Below are positions 9,239-20,238 of a DNA stretch of 64,000 nt, in pieces. A program made the translations under genes and the position numbers. Positions within the stretch are counted from its first letter, which is position 1, and every line of letters begins with the position of its first letter. The notes under the pieces are model-generated. The model saw nothing but the letters and a program-made list of their open reading frames with translations, made no database searches and was not told the DNA's origin. Source of the DNA: CAZUDI01 sp964618975 (GTDB taxonomy: Bacteria; Desulfobacterota; Desulfomonilia; UBA1062); the NCBI GenBank assembly GCA_964618975.1, contig CAZUDI010000005.1, positions 20,670 through 84,669 on the forward strand, read 5' to 3'.

Positions 9239-9472
9239 TCAGATCCTTGATTTTACATAATCAATGGCATCTTTGACGAACTTTATCTTCTCGGCCTCGT
9301 CGTCGGGCACCTCGATATTGAATTCCTCTTCCACGTTCATGATGAGCTCGACGAGATCCAGGGAGTCGGCCCCCAGATCGTCAGCGAAGGACATCTCGGG
9401 CGAGATCTCGGCTGCATCCCTATCCAACTGCTCGGCAATGAGTTCGATGATACGCTGCGCAACATCCACCAT
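9239..9472 (-). CDS. acpP: Acyl carrier protein
   Basis: 77-aa acidic ACP. The phosphopantetheine attachment serine is S37 in GADSLDLVELIM. The length and C-terminal VKDAIDYVKSRI are typical. It carries acyl chains for FabD, FabG and FabF, which are encoded beside it. Confidence 0.97.
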   Translation of the reverse strand: MVDVAQRIIELIAEQLDRDAAEISPEMSFADDLGADSLDLVELIMNVEEEFNIEVPDDEAEKIKFVKDAIDYVKSRI

Positions 9473-9515
9473 TACAATGCTCCTCCCTTAAGATTTCTCT
9501 CCCTGCCTGAAGGTA

Positions 9516-10256
9516 TCAGGCATACAATCCCCCGTCAACAACCAGAACCTCACCGGTCATATACGCAGACAGCTCGGAGCAGAGGAATACCACCACGCCC
9601 GCCACATCCTCCGGCCTCCCGATCCTTCCGAGCGGGATACGGGTGCCCATCTGATCCTGTTCCATGCCGGCCGTCATATCCGTATCGATCAGGCCCGGGG
9701 CCACGGCGTTCACCAGGATTCCCCGCGGGCCCAGCTCCTTGGCCAGGCTCTTGGTCAGACCGACGATCCCCGCCTTGGTCAGGGCATACACGCTCTGCCC
9801 GGCATTCCCGCCCAGGCCGACGATGGAAGACAGGTTCACGATCCTTCCACGTCTTTGCTTTAGCATATAACGGGCCGCATGAAAAGTACATAAAAACGTG
9901 CCCTTGAGATTGGTCTGCACCATAGAGTCAAAATCCTCGGACCTGACCCGCAGCATGAGCGCATCGTGCGAGCGCCCGGCATTGTTCACCAGGATGTCGA
10001 TCCTACCGTGACGCCGGGCAATGTCCTGCATACTGTCCTTGACACCCGCTTCGTCCGCCACATCGAAGACCAGGGCCTCGGCGCTGAACCCCGCGGCGGC
10101 GAGCTCATCCACCAGCGCCGCGACACGCGTACGGCTGTCACGACAGTTCAGCACCACATGGGCCCCGCAGGCCGCCAGGGCGCGGGCCGTGGCCGCGCCT
10201 ATCCCCCGGCTGGCCCCGGTGACCACGGCAATCTGGCCTGTAAGATCGATCTTCAT
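9516..10256 (-). CDS. fabG: 3-oxoacyl-ACP reductase
   Basis: 246-aa short-chain dehydrogenase doing the NADPH-dependent reduction of beta-ketoacyl-ACP. The glycine-rich VTGASRGIGAA is at residues 12-22 and NNAG further on. The Ser-Tyr-Lys catalytic set is in SSIVGLGG and YALTKAG. The frame is open upstream, but ATG 10256 (MKIDLTGQIA) overlaps the fabD stop by 4 bp and gives the standard length. Confidence 0.95.
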   Translation of the reverse strand: MKIDLTGQIAVVTGASRGIGAATARALAACGAHVVLNCRDSRTRVAALVDELAAAGFSAEALVFDVADEAGVKDSMQDIARRHGRIDILVNNAGRSHDALMLRVRSEDFDSMVQTNLKGTFLCTFHAARYMLKQRRGRIVNLSSIVGLGGNAGQSVYALTKAGIVGLTKSLAKELGPRGILVNAVAPGLIDTDMTAGMEQDQMGTRIPLGRIGRPEDVAGVVVFLCSELSAYMTGEVLVVDGGLYA

Positions 10257-11098
10257 GAAATACCGATGACCTCTACCCGGGCCCCGGGCAGGATGCGGCT
10301 CACCAGTGGGGCGAGCACCGATTTGGGCCCGATCTCGACGAAGCGTGTGATCCCCCGGGAGGCGGCATAGCGCACGGAGGCCTCCCACTGCAGGGGGGCC
10401 ACGAGCTGCCTGGCCAGCAGCGAACGGATCTCGTCCGGGTCAGAGGCCTCCTTAGCCGTGGCGTTGAACACCACCGGCTGCAAGGGTGGGGTGAGTGCGA
10501 CTTCCGCAAGCACGCCCAGGAGCCCCTGGCGCGCGCCTTCCATGAGGGGGCAGTGCGAGGCCACGCTCACCTTGAGGGGCACGACCTTGCGGGCCCCGCG
10601 CGCCTTGAGGGGCGCACGCACAGCGGCGATAGATGCAGCCTTCCCCGAGAGCACTACCTGGGAGGGGGCGTTGAGGTTGGCGATCCAGACGTCCGGCACC
10701 CCGGCGAGGACCTCTTCCACTTCAGAGGCCAGAAGCCCGATGACGGCCGCCATGGCGCCCTCCCCGTCCGGCAGGGCCTCGGCCATCAGGCGCGCGCGCT
10801 GGCGTACCAGGGCCAGGCCCTCCTCGAAGGTCAACGCACCGGAGGCCGCCAGGGCCGTATACTCCCCCAAGGAGTGGCCCATTATCATAGCGGGAGGTTC
10901 GAGCCCGGCCCTTAGCCACAGGGCAAAGCTCACCGCGAACACCGCGGGTTGTGCATTGAGGGTGTCGTTGAGGGCCTCGGCGGGGCCCTCCCGCATCAGG
11001 ACGGCCAACCCCGGATCAACACGATCCTCCAGCCCCAGCGTGTCGGACATACCGGGAAACTGGGTCCCCTGACCCGGGAATATCAGGCAATACGGCAT
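10253..11098 (-). CDS. fabD: Malonyl-CoA:ACP transacylase
   Basis: 281-aa FabD, which loads malonate onto ACP. The nucleophile S76 is in GHSLGEY and the catalytic H182 in VASHCPLM. FPGQGTQFPGM is at the N-terminus. It is slightly shorter than the usual 305-315 aa. Unusually, rpmF is followed directly by fabD here: the plsX and fabH genes that normally sit between them are missing from this location. Confidence 0.94.
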   Translation of the reverse strand: MPYCLIFPGQGTQFPGMSDTLGLEDRVDPGLAVLMREGPAEALNDTLNAQPAVFAVSFALWLRAGLEPPAMIMGHSLGEYTALAASGALTFEEGLALVRQRARLMAEALPDGEGAMAAVIGLLASEVEEVLAGVPDVWIANLNAPSQVVLSGKAASIAAVRAPLKARGARKVVPLKVSVASHCPLMEGARQGLLGVLAEVALTPPLQPVVFNATAKEASDPDEIRSLLARQLVAPLQWEASVRYAASRGITRFVEIGPKSVLAPLVSRILPGARVEVIGIS

Positions 11099-11101
11099 GG
11101 G

Positions 11102-11284
11102 TCAGGATTCCGTGTGTTTGATAACCTCTCTGCCATTATAGTAACCGCAGCTGGGGCAGACCCGATGGGGGGCCTTGGGCTCCCGGCAGTTGGGGCAATA
11201 GGCCATGGCGGGCGCAGAGATCGCATCATGCGACCTGCGCTTGTCGCGGCGCGTACTGGAATGTCTTCGTTTTGGAACCGGCAT
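11102..11284 (-). CDS. rpmF: 50S ribosomal protein L32
   Basis: 60-aa zinc-ribbon L32. The basic N-terminus MPVPKRRHSSTRRDKRRSH is followed by the CPNC ... CPSCGYYNGREV four-cysteine zinc site, so this is the zinc-binding C+ form. AGGAGG lies upstream of the ATG. It follows the DUF177 gene by 6 bp, the conserved yceD-rpmF pair. Confidence 0.97.
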   Translation of the reverse strand: MPVPKRRHSSTRRDKRRSHDAISAPAMAYCPNCREPKAPHRVCPSCGYYNGREVIKHTES

Positions 11285-11290
11285 TTCTCC

Positions 11291-11842
11291 CTACCTCCTG
11301 ATCGTTTTCTTGAGTGCCGCAAGCTTCTCCAACCGCGGGTCGACCGGACTGTGGCAGTCGCACGCGCCCCTGTTCCAGTTGGCACCGCAGCGGGGGCACA
11401 ACCCCCGGCAGTCAGGGGAACACACATACCGCATGGGCAGCGAGAGTACAAGCTCGGAAATTATATACTCTCCCAGGGGAATCTCGCGGCGATAATAGCC
11501 GAGCTCCGAGCTCTGGCGCTCCGCCTCGAGATCCTCCGGCATCCCCGGCAGCGCCGGCAGGTAGTCGGTCTCGAGGGCCAGATCCACCTCATGGGTCAGC
11601 GGCTCGAGGCAGCGCACGCACGCCGTATGGATGCGTCCGTGCACCCGGATGGAGGCATGTACGGTGTCCTCGACGCGGCTCAGGACGTACTCGAGCGCGA
11701 AGGGCTCCTCGAGTACCAGGTTTTCATCGGCCAAGTAGCCGGCCATCTCCTGAGGGCCGATCGTGTGCCTCTGCTCGATACCCGCCTCGGCGAGGCCGTG
11801 CACCGCGATTTTTATGTCTTCAATTTTGTGCAACGTTCCCAT
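11291..11842 (-). CDS. DUF177 (YceD-type) protein
   Basis: 183-aa DUF177/YceD protein, a family regularly cotranscribed with rpmF and linked to 23S rRNA or large-subunit accumulation in plants and bacteria. The first conserved cysteine motif is in HTACVRCLEPL. The C-terminal half adds more cysteines (CSPDCRGLCPRCG and CDCH), a zinc-ribbon-like tail seen in many DUF177 proteins. It is the first gene of the 16-gene operon. Confidence 0.9.
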   Translation of the reverse strand: MGTLHKIEDIKIAVHGLAEAGIEQRHTIGPQEMAGYLADENLVLEEPFALEYVLSRVEDTVHASIRVHGRIHTACVRCLEPLTHEVDLALETDYLPALPGMPEDLEAERQSSELGYYRREIPLGEYIISELVLSLPMRYVCSPDCRGLCPRCGANWNRGACDCHSPVDPRLEKLAALKKTIRR

Positions 11843-11856
11843 AATAATAGCACTTG

Positions 11857-11885
11857 CTACTATTGCATACGCCTGCGTTTGTCAA
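11857..11885 (-). promoter_or_regulatory. Possible sigma70 promoter of the DUF177-rpmF-fab operon
   Basis: On the minus strand a perfect -35 TTGACA (11880-11885) is followed, 17 bp later, by a weak -10 TAGTAG (11857-11862). This would place transcription only a few bases upstream of the DUF177 ATG, so the message would be almost leaderless. The -35 is convincing; the -10 is not. Confidence 0.4.
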
Positions 11886-11995
11886 GCAAAAGGCCATCCG
11901 CGCCGGCGCGGGGTACAAGGGGCCATCGCATGCCTGCGGGTGGCCCTTTCCGCAGCCGGCGGCTTCAGGGATGATACCCTTGATATATACGCGTA

Positions 11996-12022
11996 TTGAC
12001 ATCCCATAACAGAGAGTATAGG
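11996..12022 (+). promoter_or_regulatory. Possible promoter for the class IV aminotransferase gene
   Basis: TTGACA (11996-12001) and TATAGG (12017-12022) are separated by 15 bp, shorter than ideal, directly ahead of the ATG at 12028. If it were used, the transcript would start inside or at the first codons, favouring a start at the second ATG (12034) or another promoter upstream such as TTGATA at 11980. Confidence 0.25.
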
Positions 12023-12027
12023 GACTT

Positions 12028-12939
12028 ATGGCCATGAATACCGCAATCAGGGCATGGGTCAACGGCGAAATCAGGGACGCTGCAGAAGTGCAGGTCTCCC
12101 CCCTCTCTCACAGCTTCGGACGGGCCTCGGCCATCTTCGAGGTCATGGCGATCACCCGCACACCCTCAGGCCCGGCCTTCTTCTGCCTCGAGGAGCATCT
12201 CGCGCGCTTCTTCGAAAGCGCCCGCTGCACCTACATGGAACTGCCCTATACCCCTCGCGAGCTCCGGGAGGCCCTCTTTCTCACGGCACGCGCCAACCAC
12301 ATCACCACGGGGGTGGCCAAGTTCTTCGCCTACTACCCCCTCATGGAGCTGGGCACTACCCCGGAGGACCCCCGGGTGGACGTGGCCATCTTCTGCCTCG
12401 AACTCCCCCTCCCGGACCTGCGGACCCCCGCCGCGCCGGTGAGCGCCGGCATCTCACGCTTTTGCAAACCGCACCCCGATACCATGGCCGTGCACGCCAA
12501 GGTGGCGGGCAACTATGTCAACGGCTTCCTGGCCCGGTCCGAGGTGCGCCGCCGCGGCTTCGACGAGGCGCTGCTGCTGGACCTCAACGGGCACATCGCC
12601 GAGGGCCCCACCGCCAACGTCTTCTTCGTCAACGGCAGTAAGGTGGAGACCCCCACGGTCTTCAACGTGTTGCCGGGCATAACCAGGGCCGTAATCATGG
12701 AGGTGCTCGGCGGCATAGGATACCGCGTCTGCGAGCGCCGCATCACGCCAGGGGAGCTCGGGCGCTACAGCGAGGCCTTCTTCTCCGGCACCCTCAACGC
12801 AGTCCAGCCCATCTCACGCATCGAGGATCACACATTCGACGCCCAGGGGCCCCTGACCCGGGCGCTCAGGTCCACGATGGCCGCCGTGCTCGACGACACC
12901 CTCACGGGGTGCGGGAAATGGCTGAGTCATATCGGCTGA
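12028..12939 (+). CDS. Class IV PLP-dependent aminotransferase (IlvE/DAAT/PabC family)
   Basis: 303-aa fold-type IV PLP enzyme. The PLP-binding lysine is K158 in VHAKVAGNYVN. The phosphate-binding and cofactor motif GHIAEGPTANVFFV and the late FSGTLNAVQPI segment are present. It could be branched-chain amino acid aminotransferase, D-amino acid aminotransferase or aminodeoxychorismate lyase. The length and the N-GFDEALLLDLNGHIAEG pattern favour IlvE-like transamination. ATG 12034 is an equally possible start. It is divergent from the large operon and stands alone. Confidence 0.88.
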   Translation: MAMNTAIRAWVNGEIRDAAEVQVSPLSHSFGRASAIFEVMAITRTPSGPAFFCLEEHLARFFESARCTYMELPYTPRELREALFLTARANHITTGVAKFFAYYPLMELGTTPEDPRVDVAIFCLELPLPDLRTPAAPVSAGISRFCKPHPDTMAVHAKVAGNYVNGFLARSEVRRRGFDEALLLDLNGHIAEGPTANVFFVNGSKVETPTVFNVLPGITRAVIMEVLGGIGYRVCERRITPGELGRYSEAFFSGTLNAVQPISRIEDHTFDAQGPLTRALRSTMAAVLDDTLTGCGKWLSHIG

Positions 12940-13019
12940 CCGGGCCCCTTCCCGCAAGGATACTCCCGGATTATTCACCCTTGACAAACCGGGCCAAAGG
13001 GCTTAGAAAGTCACCGTTT

Positions 13020-13095
13020 TCCTCGGTAGCTCAATCGGTAGAGCGGGTGGCTGTTAACCACTAGGTCGGGGGTTCGAGTCCCTCCCGGGGAGCCA
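13020..13095 (+). tRNA. tRNA-Asn (GUU)
   Basis: A 76-nt cloverleaf with encoded CCA. The acceptor arm pairs TCCTCGG with CCGGGGA, the anticodon loop CTGTTAA gives GTT, and the T arm has GGTTCGAGTC. It is followed at once by a strong terminator. Sequences after tRNA-Asn are frequent integration sites; no second copy of its 3' end was found downstream in this window. Confidence 0.97.
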
Positions 13096-13101
13096 GGAAG
13101 C

Positions 13102-13146
13102 AAGCCGGCCTGCAGGTGTTTACCTGCAGGCCGGCTTTTATTTTTT
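13102..13146 (+). terminator. Rho-independent terminator after tRNA-Asn
   Basis: A perfect 16-bp stem (13102-13117 with 13122-13137) with a GTTT loop, followed by a T-rich run up to 13146. It is one of the best terminators in the window. Confidence 0.93.
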
Positions 13147-13147
13147 C

Positions 13148-13486
13148 TGATTCTCTCCCCATTTTTCATGCATAACAGGACATTTGCCGTCCTCAAGGTA
13201 AACTCTCCCACCGGGGGCTATCCCTTTGCGCTTCAAGCAAGAAACAATCAAGATGACATAAAGGGCGGCATGGTATGAGGTCCCTCCTTGACCATCAGAA
13301 CCAAAGATAATGAACGAGATTAGGCAGAATGCAGCCCACCGGGGCGCTGGCCTGATCTCCTTGCGGTACTGTCCAACATATCATGATAAATATGCCTGCA
13401 ATCCTATATGGCAAATGAAATTGATGAGCCCCTATCACCAGCGCGGGCGATAGCCCGCGCCTGTATGGATGCCATGGTTGGACTTG
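13148..13486. other. Gene-poor AT-richer stretch between terminator and toxin gene
   Basis: About 340 bases of clearly lower GC than the flanks, containing no convincing coding frame, hairpin or tRNA fragment. With the toxin-antitoxin pair it forms a low-GC island next to the tRNA gene, suggesting acquired or decayed DNA. Confidence 0.5.
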
Positions 13487-13900
13487 TCAGACGAATTTTG
13501 TTTGAAGCCCTGCTTGTCCAGCAGCATGGATCTGTCTTTTATCAGAAGAAACGAACAAATCAGCACTCCATTCGAGAGCACAGGATATGTGAAGAGCATC
13601 CATTGCTCGAAGAGGATACGTCTCAAGTAATTTCGTAGACGTCGATATAACTTCTTCCGTAAGGTTTATTATAAGGATATCTCGAATATCATCGGATAAT
13701 GCGCGTTTGATGGTATGATAATCTTTTTGAGATAAACTTCTTTCTCTCACACGGCGGTTCAAGGCTGAAACAATCTCGGGGATGCAGATCACACTAACAG
13801 AGAGATACGATGCGTCCTGACAGATGTTATCTACCCACTGACTGCCCTTCTCCTCTATGTACCTTTTTGCGAATGAGGATGAATCAAAGAACGTTCTCAC
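13487..13900 (-). CDS. PIN-domain ribonuclease toxin (VapC family)
   Basis: 137-aa PIN-domain protein and probable toxin of a type II system. Acidic metal-binding residues fit the family: D6 (MRTFFDSSSF), E42 (PEIVSAL), D101 (AMDALHIS) and D120 (SSDKRQ). It overlaps the 3' end of the antitoxin by 17 bp. PIN toxins cleave RNA such as tRNA; the target here cannot be told. Base composition is lower in GC than the neighbouring operons, in line with horizontal transfer. Confidence 0.88.
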   Translation of the reverse strand: MRTFFDSSSFAKRYIEEKGSQWVDNICQDASYLSVSVICIPEIVSALNRRVRERSLSQKDYHTIKRALSDDIRDILIINLTEEVISTSTKLLETYPLRAMDALHISCALEWSADLFVSSDKRQIHAAGQAGLQTKFV

Positions 13901-14120
13901 GTTCCCGCTCCTCTATAATAGCCGAAGAAAGCTCAGCCCCTTTTATAGAAAGACGCAACCCCTGTTTTTTCCATGAAGGGATTGGGGGCTCATTTGAAAC
14001 TGGGTTAATCTCAGCAATAGCTTTCCCGTGTCTCACTATAACAAGCTTTTCACCATTCTCAACATCTGAGAAAAAATTTGACGCATGTTTCCTGAATTCA
14101 GTGAATGAAACCGTCTTCAT
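13884..14120 (-). CDS. Phd/YefM-family antitoxin
   Basis: 78-aa antitoxin. The N-terminal DNA-binding Phd/YefM fold is visible (MKTVSFTEFRKHASNFFSDVENGEKLVIVRHGKAIAEI pattern, residues 1-38). The C-terminal part is charged and would wrap the toxin. It lies upstream of and overlaps the PIN toxin, the usual order. It likely represses its own promoter through the palindrome just upstream. Confidence 0.88.
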   Translation of the reverse strand: MKTVSFTEFRKHASNFFSDVENGEKLVIVRHGKAIAEINPVSNEPPIPSWKKQGLRLSIKGAELSSAIIEERERENVL

Positions 14121-14146
14121 AGAACACCCCCTTCATAGTGCACATC

Positions 14147-14175
14147 AGTGTACATTACACTGTACATGATATCAA
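14147..14175 (-). promoter_or_regulatory. Toxin-antitoxin promoter with overlapping palindromic operator
   Basis: On the minus strand TTGATA (14170-14175), a 17-bp spacer and TACACT (14147-14152) form a good sigma70 promoter. The -10 element is part of the inverted repeat AGTGTA-CAT-TACACT (14147-14161), and similar half-sites (TGTACA, GTGCAC) flank it. Antitoxin binding here would block the promoter, the standard autoregulation. The ATG is 27 bp away. Confidence 0.65.
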
Positions 14176-14755
14176 GATGTATTTATTAGGCCAACTATGT
14201 ATTAGAGGGCCGAAAAGCCGCCTTATACTACGGATATTTTGCCGCCTAATCAGCTCATCAGGGTTGTTCTACGATGTTTTTACAGTATATCAGATTATTT
14301 TTGCAAAGTGTTATACGGCAACCATCCCGGCCCTTCCCCGCACCTCCCTGAGCGACAGGCATGCATGTGTGGCTGCGCTGTACATCCCCATCTTTCCCCC
14401 AGGCCAGTGAAACCCGCGCGCCCATAGCCGCAAGCCGAGGGATCCGTTGTTTCCTGCCGGTGTCGTCTTTCTCCGTCTATCTCCGGCAGTTTGACTCTTG
14501 GGTTTTTTCTCGGGGGAAACCCGGCCCCCTGTGGGCCATATCCAGGACGGCGGCCCCGAGGCTTACCGGTTATCCGACGTTGCAGGCTGACTGTGGCAGG
14601 CGTCCAAGTCCCGGGATAAGCCACCGCGACGGAATGCAGCTCACGCAGGGGATCAGGATATCCCGCGGCCGGCCGCTGACAGCCGGGATGGCCCTTGATC
14701 AAACGCGAGGCATCTTCTATAGTTGCTTCCATCAAGTCTGCAGGGAGGCTTTAAA
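14176..14755. other. Long non-coding stretch, GC-rich and hairpin-rich on its right side
   Basis: The left 170 bases are AT-richer. From about 14400 the DNA becomes GC-rich and contains paired blocks such as CTGCCGG...CCGGCAG and GGGTTT...AAACCC. Open frames on both strands here lack protein-like composition and ribosome-binding sites. No known riboswitch, RNase P, tmRNA or 6S core was recognised. The stretch may be the leader of the gene at 14756 or an unrecognised RNA. Confidence 0.4.
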
Positions 14756-15526
14756 ATGCTGCAGCAGTACGTGATAACCCCGACGGCGGGCAAGCGCCTG
14801 ATCGGTAAAGGCATGGCGGCGCACCCCGCCGTGGGCCGGGCCCTGAGCGCGGGCACGCTGGTGATCGTGGCCGGCACCACCAACGGCTATGTGGCCGAGG
14901 AGGTCCTCAAGGGCCTCGGCCAGGCCGAAGGCTTCTCGCGAAGGCGCTTCTTCCGCGGGCTGACCCTCCCCTCGGCGCGGCCTTCCGCCGGCAGCGGTCG
15001 CCTCGCCGACGAAGGGGGCTTCCCGGGCGACGTCATCATCAGAGACGGGCGCTGGCTTAAGGGGCAGACCATCTTCGACGTGGCCGACGCGCTCAAGGAG
15101 GGCGACCTGATCCTCAAGGGCGCCAACGCCCTCGACCTCGCGAGAAGCCAGGCCGCCATCCTCATCGGCCACCCGCAGGCCGGAACGATCGGCACGGCCC
15201 TGCAGGCCGTGGTCGGGCGCCGCGTGGGGCTGATCCTGCCGGTGGGGCTCGAAAAGCGCATCCCCGGAGACCTCGAGCGCCTGGCCCGACGCCTGAATGC
15301 GCCCACCTCCCAGGGCCCCCGCCTCCTGCCGGTGGTAGGCGAGGTCTTCACCGAGATCGAGGCCCTTGAGCTCCTCACGGGGGTGCAGGCCGAACTGGTC
15401 GCCGCCGGCGGGGTCGCGGGCGCCGAGGGCGCCGTGTGGCTGGCGCTCGAGGGCCGCGCTTCCCAGCTGGACTCTGCCGGGAAGCTCCTGGCCAAGCTGG
15501 CGGGCGAGCCGGCCTTCGCGCTCTAA
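14756..15526 (+). CDS. Conserved protein of unknown function
   Basis: 256-aa soluble protein with no membrane segment or signal. ATG 14756 (MLQQYVITPTAGKRL) has GGGAGG nine bases upstream and is preferred over the ATG 11 codons earlier. The sequence alternates glycine-rich turns and strands (GTLVIVAGTTNGYVAEEVL near 32-50, DLILKGANALDLARSQAAILIGHPQAGT near 115-142), which suggests an alpha/beta fold that could bind a phosphate or nucleotide. No catalytic motif is recognised. It is monocistronic, with an intergenic repeat just after it. Confidence 0.8.
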   Translation: MLQQYVITPTAGKRLIGKGMAAHPAVGRALSAGTLVIVAGTTNGYVAEEVLKGLGQAEGFSRRRFFRGLTLPSARPSAGSGRLADEGGFPGDVIIRDGRWLKGQTIFDVADALKEGDLILKGANALDLARSQAAILIGHPQAGTIGTALQAVVGRRVGLILPVGLEKRIPGDLERLARRLNAPTSQGPRLLPVVGEVFTEIEALELLTGVQAELVAAGGVAGAEGAVWLALEGRASQLDSAGKLLAKLAGEPAFAL

Positions 15527-15556
15527 GGACCTGCCCCCCCTTCAAAAACCTTTGAT

Positions 15557-15620
15557 CACGGGGATGAACCCCAGGGCAAACCAAGAACCCCTGCTTGCCG
15601 CCGCGGACGGGTAAGGGAAT
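15557..15620 (+). repeat. Interspersed intergenic repeat, copy 1
   Basis: Contains GGGGATGAACCCC, CAGGGCAA, CCCCTGCTTGCCGCCGC and a GGGAAT end, matching the other copies at 36.2, 38.1, 40.7, 51.4, 54.8, 57.4 (two) and 60.9 kb. A second short head-only fragment (CATGGGGATGAACCCCGGG) lies at 15686-15704. Both are in the gap before the sensor kinase gene. Confidence 0.75.
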
Positions 15621-15783
15621 GCGGCCCGCACGCGATTAATGCTCGCGCGTCCTGCGGCCGATCAGATAAAGAGATGCTGTCAATTCATGGGGATGAACCC
15701 CGGGACCGACCCGGAAGACTTGGGCGGGAGACCGTCTGCGGCCGGGATATGACCCCGGAGGATGAAAAAAGGGATGATGCCGC

Positions 15784-18906
<3,123 letters not shown>

Positions 18907-18918
18907 GGGGCGTCGCGA

Positions 18919-20238
18919 CTAGGGCCTGATCAGGGCCCCCATCTGTGAGGAGAGGACCGCATGCAGACGGGCCAGATGCTCGTCATCGGTCGTGATGAAG
19001 CGCAGCAACTCCTTGTGGCCGAGGTGGGGGGCCAGGCACAGCATGAAGACCGGACACACCCCCAGGACCATGGCCAGCGCCACACGCTGCTCCCACATGT
19101 CGAGCCCGTCCCGGGCCTCCTGGTGCATGATCTGGGGAATGCCGCCGCCGAAGCGCGCGTAGACCCCGGAAAAAATCGCCGGCCGGGCCTCCCGGGAGGC
19201 CGTCTCCGGCGGAGACAGGATGGCCGCGCGGGCCTTCTCCCGGCTCATCCCGGGCCGCAGGGCGGTAGCGGCGCCGACCGGATCCACCCCCAAACGCTGG
19301 CATTCTCCGAGGAAAAACAGCGCCTCCTCGCCGCAGGCGGCCTCCAGGGCGCTGAGCCCCTCGTAGTCGAGGAGCCCCAGGCCCTGCCGTGAGCGCCCCC
19401 CGTCCGCTCCCCGGGGGGGGCGGTACGCGACATAGCTCCGGCAGGGCAAGGGGCAGTGGTAGCAGGCATGGGCCTTGCGGTGGGCCTTGTGCAGGGTTCT
19501 GCGAAGAGTCTTGCCCGCCCCCATGCGCTCCAGCACGAGCTCCCCGAAGCGCGTGCGCCGCCCATAGAGCGCGCGCACCTTCCTAGCCGTCTCCAGCCCC
19601 AGGGCCGGGTTGTCCTCCCCGAAGGCCAGCCGGCCGCTGCCGGTCAAGGTCAGGAGCTTGAGGTTCTTGCGGGAAAAGGCCGCGCCCAGGCCGACCTTGT
19701 CGAGGCCGCCCCAGGTGCCCGTGCTCAGGGTGGCGTGCCGCGCGCCGGAAATGGCCGCCGGGCCGGTGGCGAGAAAGGCCTCCGGGCAGGTATCTCCCGG
19801 ACGCATGAGCCTTGCGGCGACCTGCGGCAGCGTGAGCCCGTCACAGTCCGCGGCCGGGGCCAGCGTCATATGGGACCGGGTGAGGTGAAGGGCCAGCGAT
19901 GCTGGGGCATGCCCGGTGATGACGAGGAAGTCGATCCCGCAGAACTTGAGCTGGGGACCGCTGTCGAGCAGACAGGGCACGTGGTGCGCCGCCCCGTCCT
20001 GGCCCAGAAAACTTGCCACCATGAGGCAGGAGGCCGGAGCGAAGCTGCCGGTCAAGGGCCCGGTCCCCAGGACCAGGGGGTCCTCCTCGCGATAGCGTCC
20101 CAGCAGCGCCGCGTTCACCGCCGCACCCCCCAGGGCCTCCGCGACGAGCCCGATGGGGAGTTCGGAAAGGTGCGTGGAGCCCCGGGTGAGATCGACGTGG
20201 GCTATTGTACCGTTATAGAATCGCCTGATCCAGTCCAT
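18919..20238 (-). CDS. Short, divergent aldehyde:ferredoxin oxidoreductase-like protein
   Basis: 439-aa AOR-family protein, against about 600 aa for normal members. The N-terminal tungstopterin domain is recognisable (AHVDLTRG, LGTGPLTGSFAPAS, LKFCGIDFLVITG), but several conserved stretches are shortened. The [4Fe-4S] motif C259-C262-C266 (CYHCPLPC) is intact, and LGVCPVFMLC may supply the fourth cysteine. ATG 20238 (MDWIRRFYNG) is chosen; it overlaps the preceding gene by 37 bp. It is the last gene of the redox operon and is paired with the membrane polyferredoxin. It may be a catalytically specialised or structural paralog of the full-length AOR at 29042. Confidence 0.82.
   Translation of the reverse strand: MDWIRRFYNGTIAHVDLTRGSTHLSELPIGLVAEALGGAAVNAALLGRYREEDPLVLGTGPLTGSFAPASCLMVASFLGQDGAAHHVPCLLDSGPQLKFCGIDFLVITGHAPASLALHLTRSHMTLAPAADCDGLTLPQVAARLMRPGDTCPEAFLATGPAAISGARHATLSTGTWGGLDKVGLGAAFSRKNLKLLTLTGSGRLAFGEDNPALGLETARKVRALYGRRTRFGELVLERMGAGKTLRRTLHKAHRKAHACYHCPLPCRSYVAYRPPRGADGGRSRQGLGLLDYEGLSALEAACGEEALFFLGECQRLGVDPVGAATALRPGMSREKARAAILSPPETASREARPAIFSGVYARFGGGIPQIMHQEARDGLDMWEQRVALAMVLGVCPVFMLCLAPHLGHKELLRFITTDDEHLARLHAVLSSQMGALIRP

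Noticed and set aside
13011..13211. A 66-codon minus-strand frame across the tRNA gene containing GTRTPDLVVNSHPLYRLSYRG
   Set aside because: It is the antisense reading of the tRNA-Asn gene, a well-known false protein; the cloverleaf and terminator explain the DNA.
13408..13638. 76-codon plus-strand frame antisense to the PIN toxin
   Set aside because: It overlaps a well-supported PIN domain in the opposite strand and has no ribosome-binding site.
14295..14774. Overlapping frames on both strands in the gap before 14756
   Set aside because: No ribosome-binding site, low-complexity arginine/proline/serine composition and no resemblance to any family.
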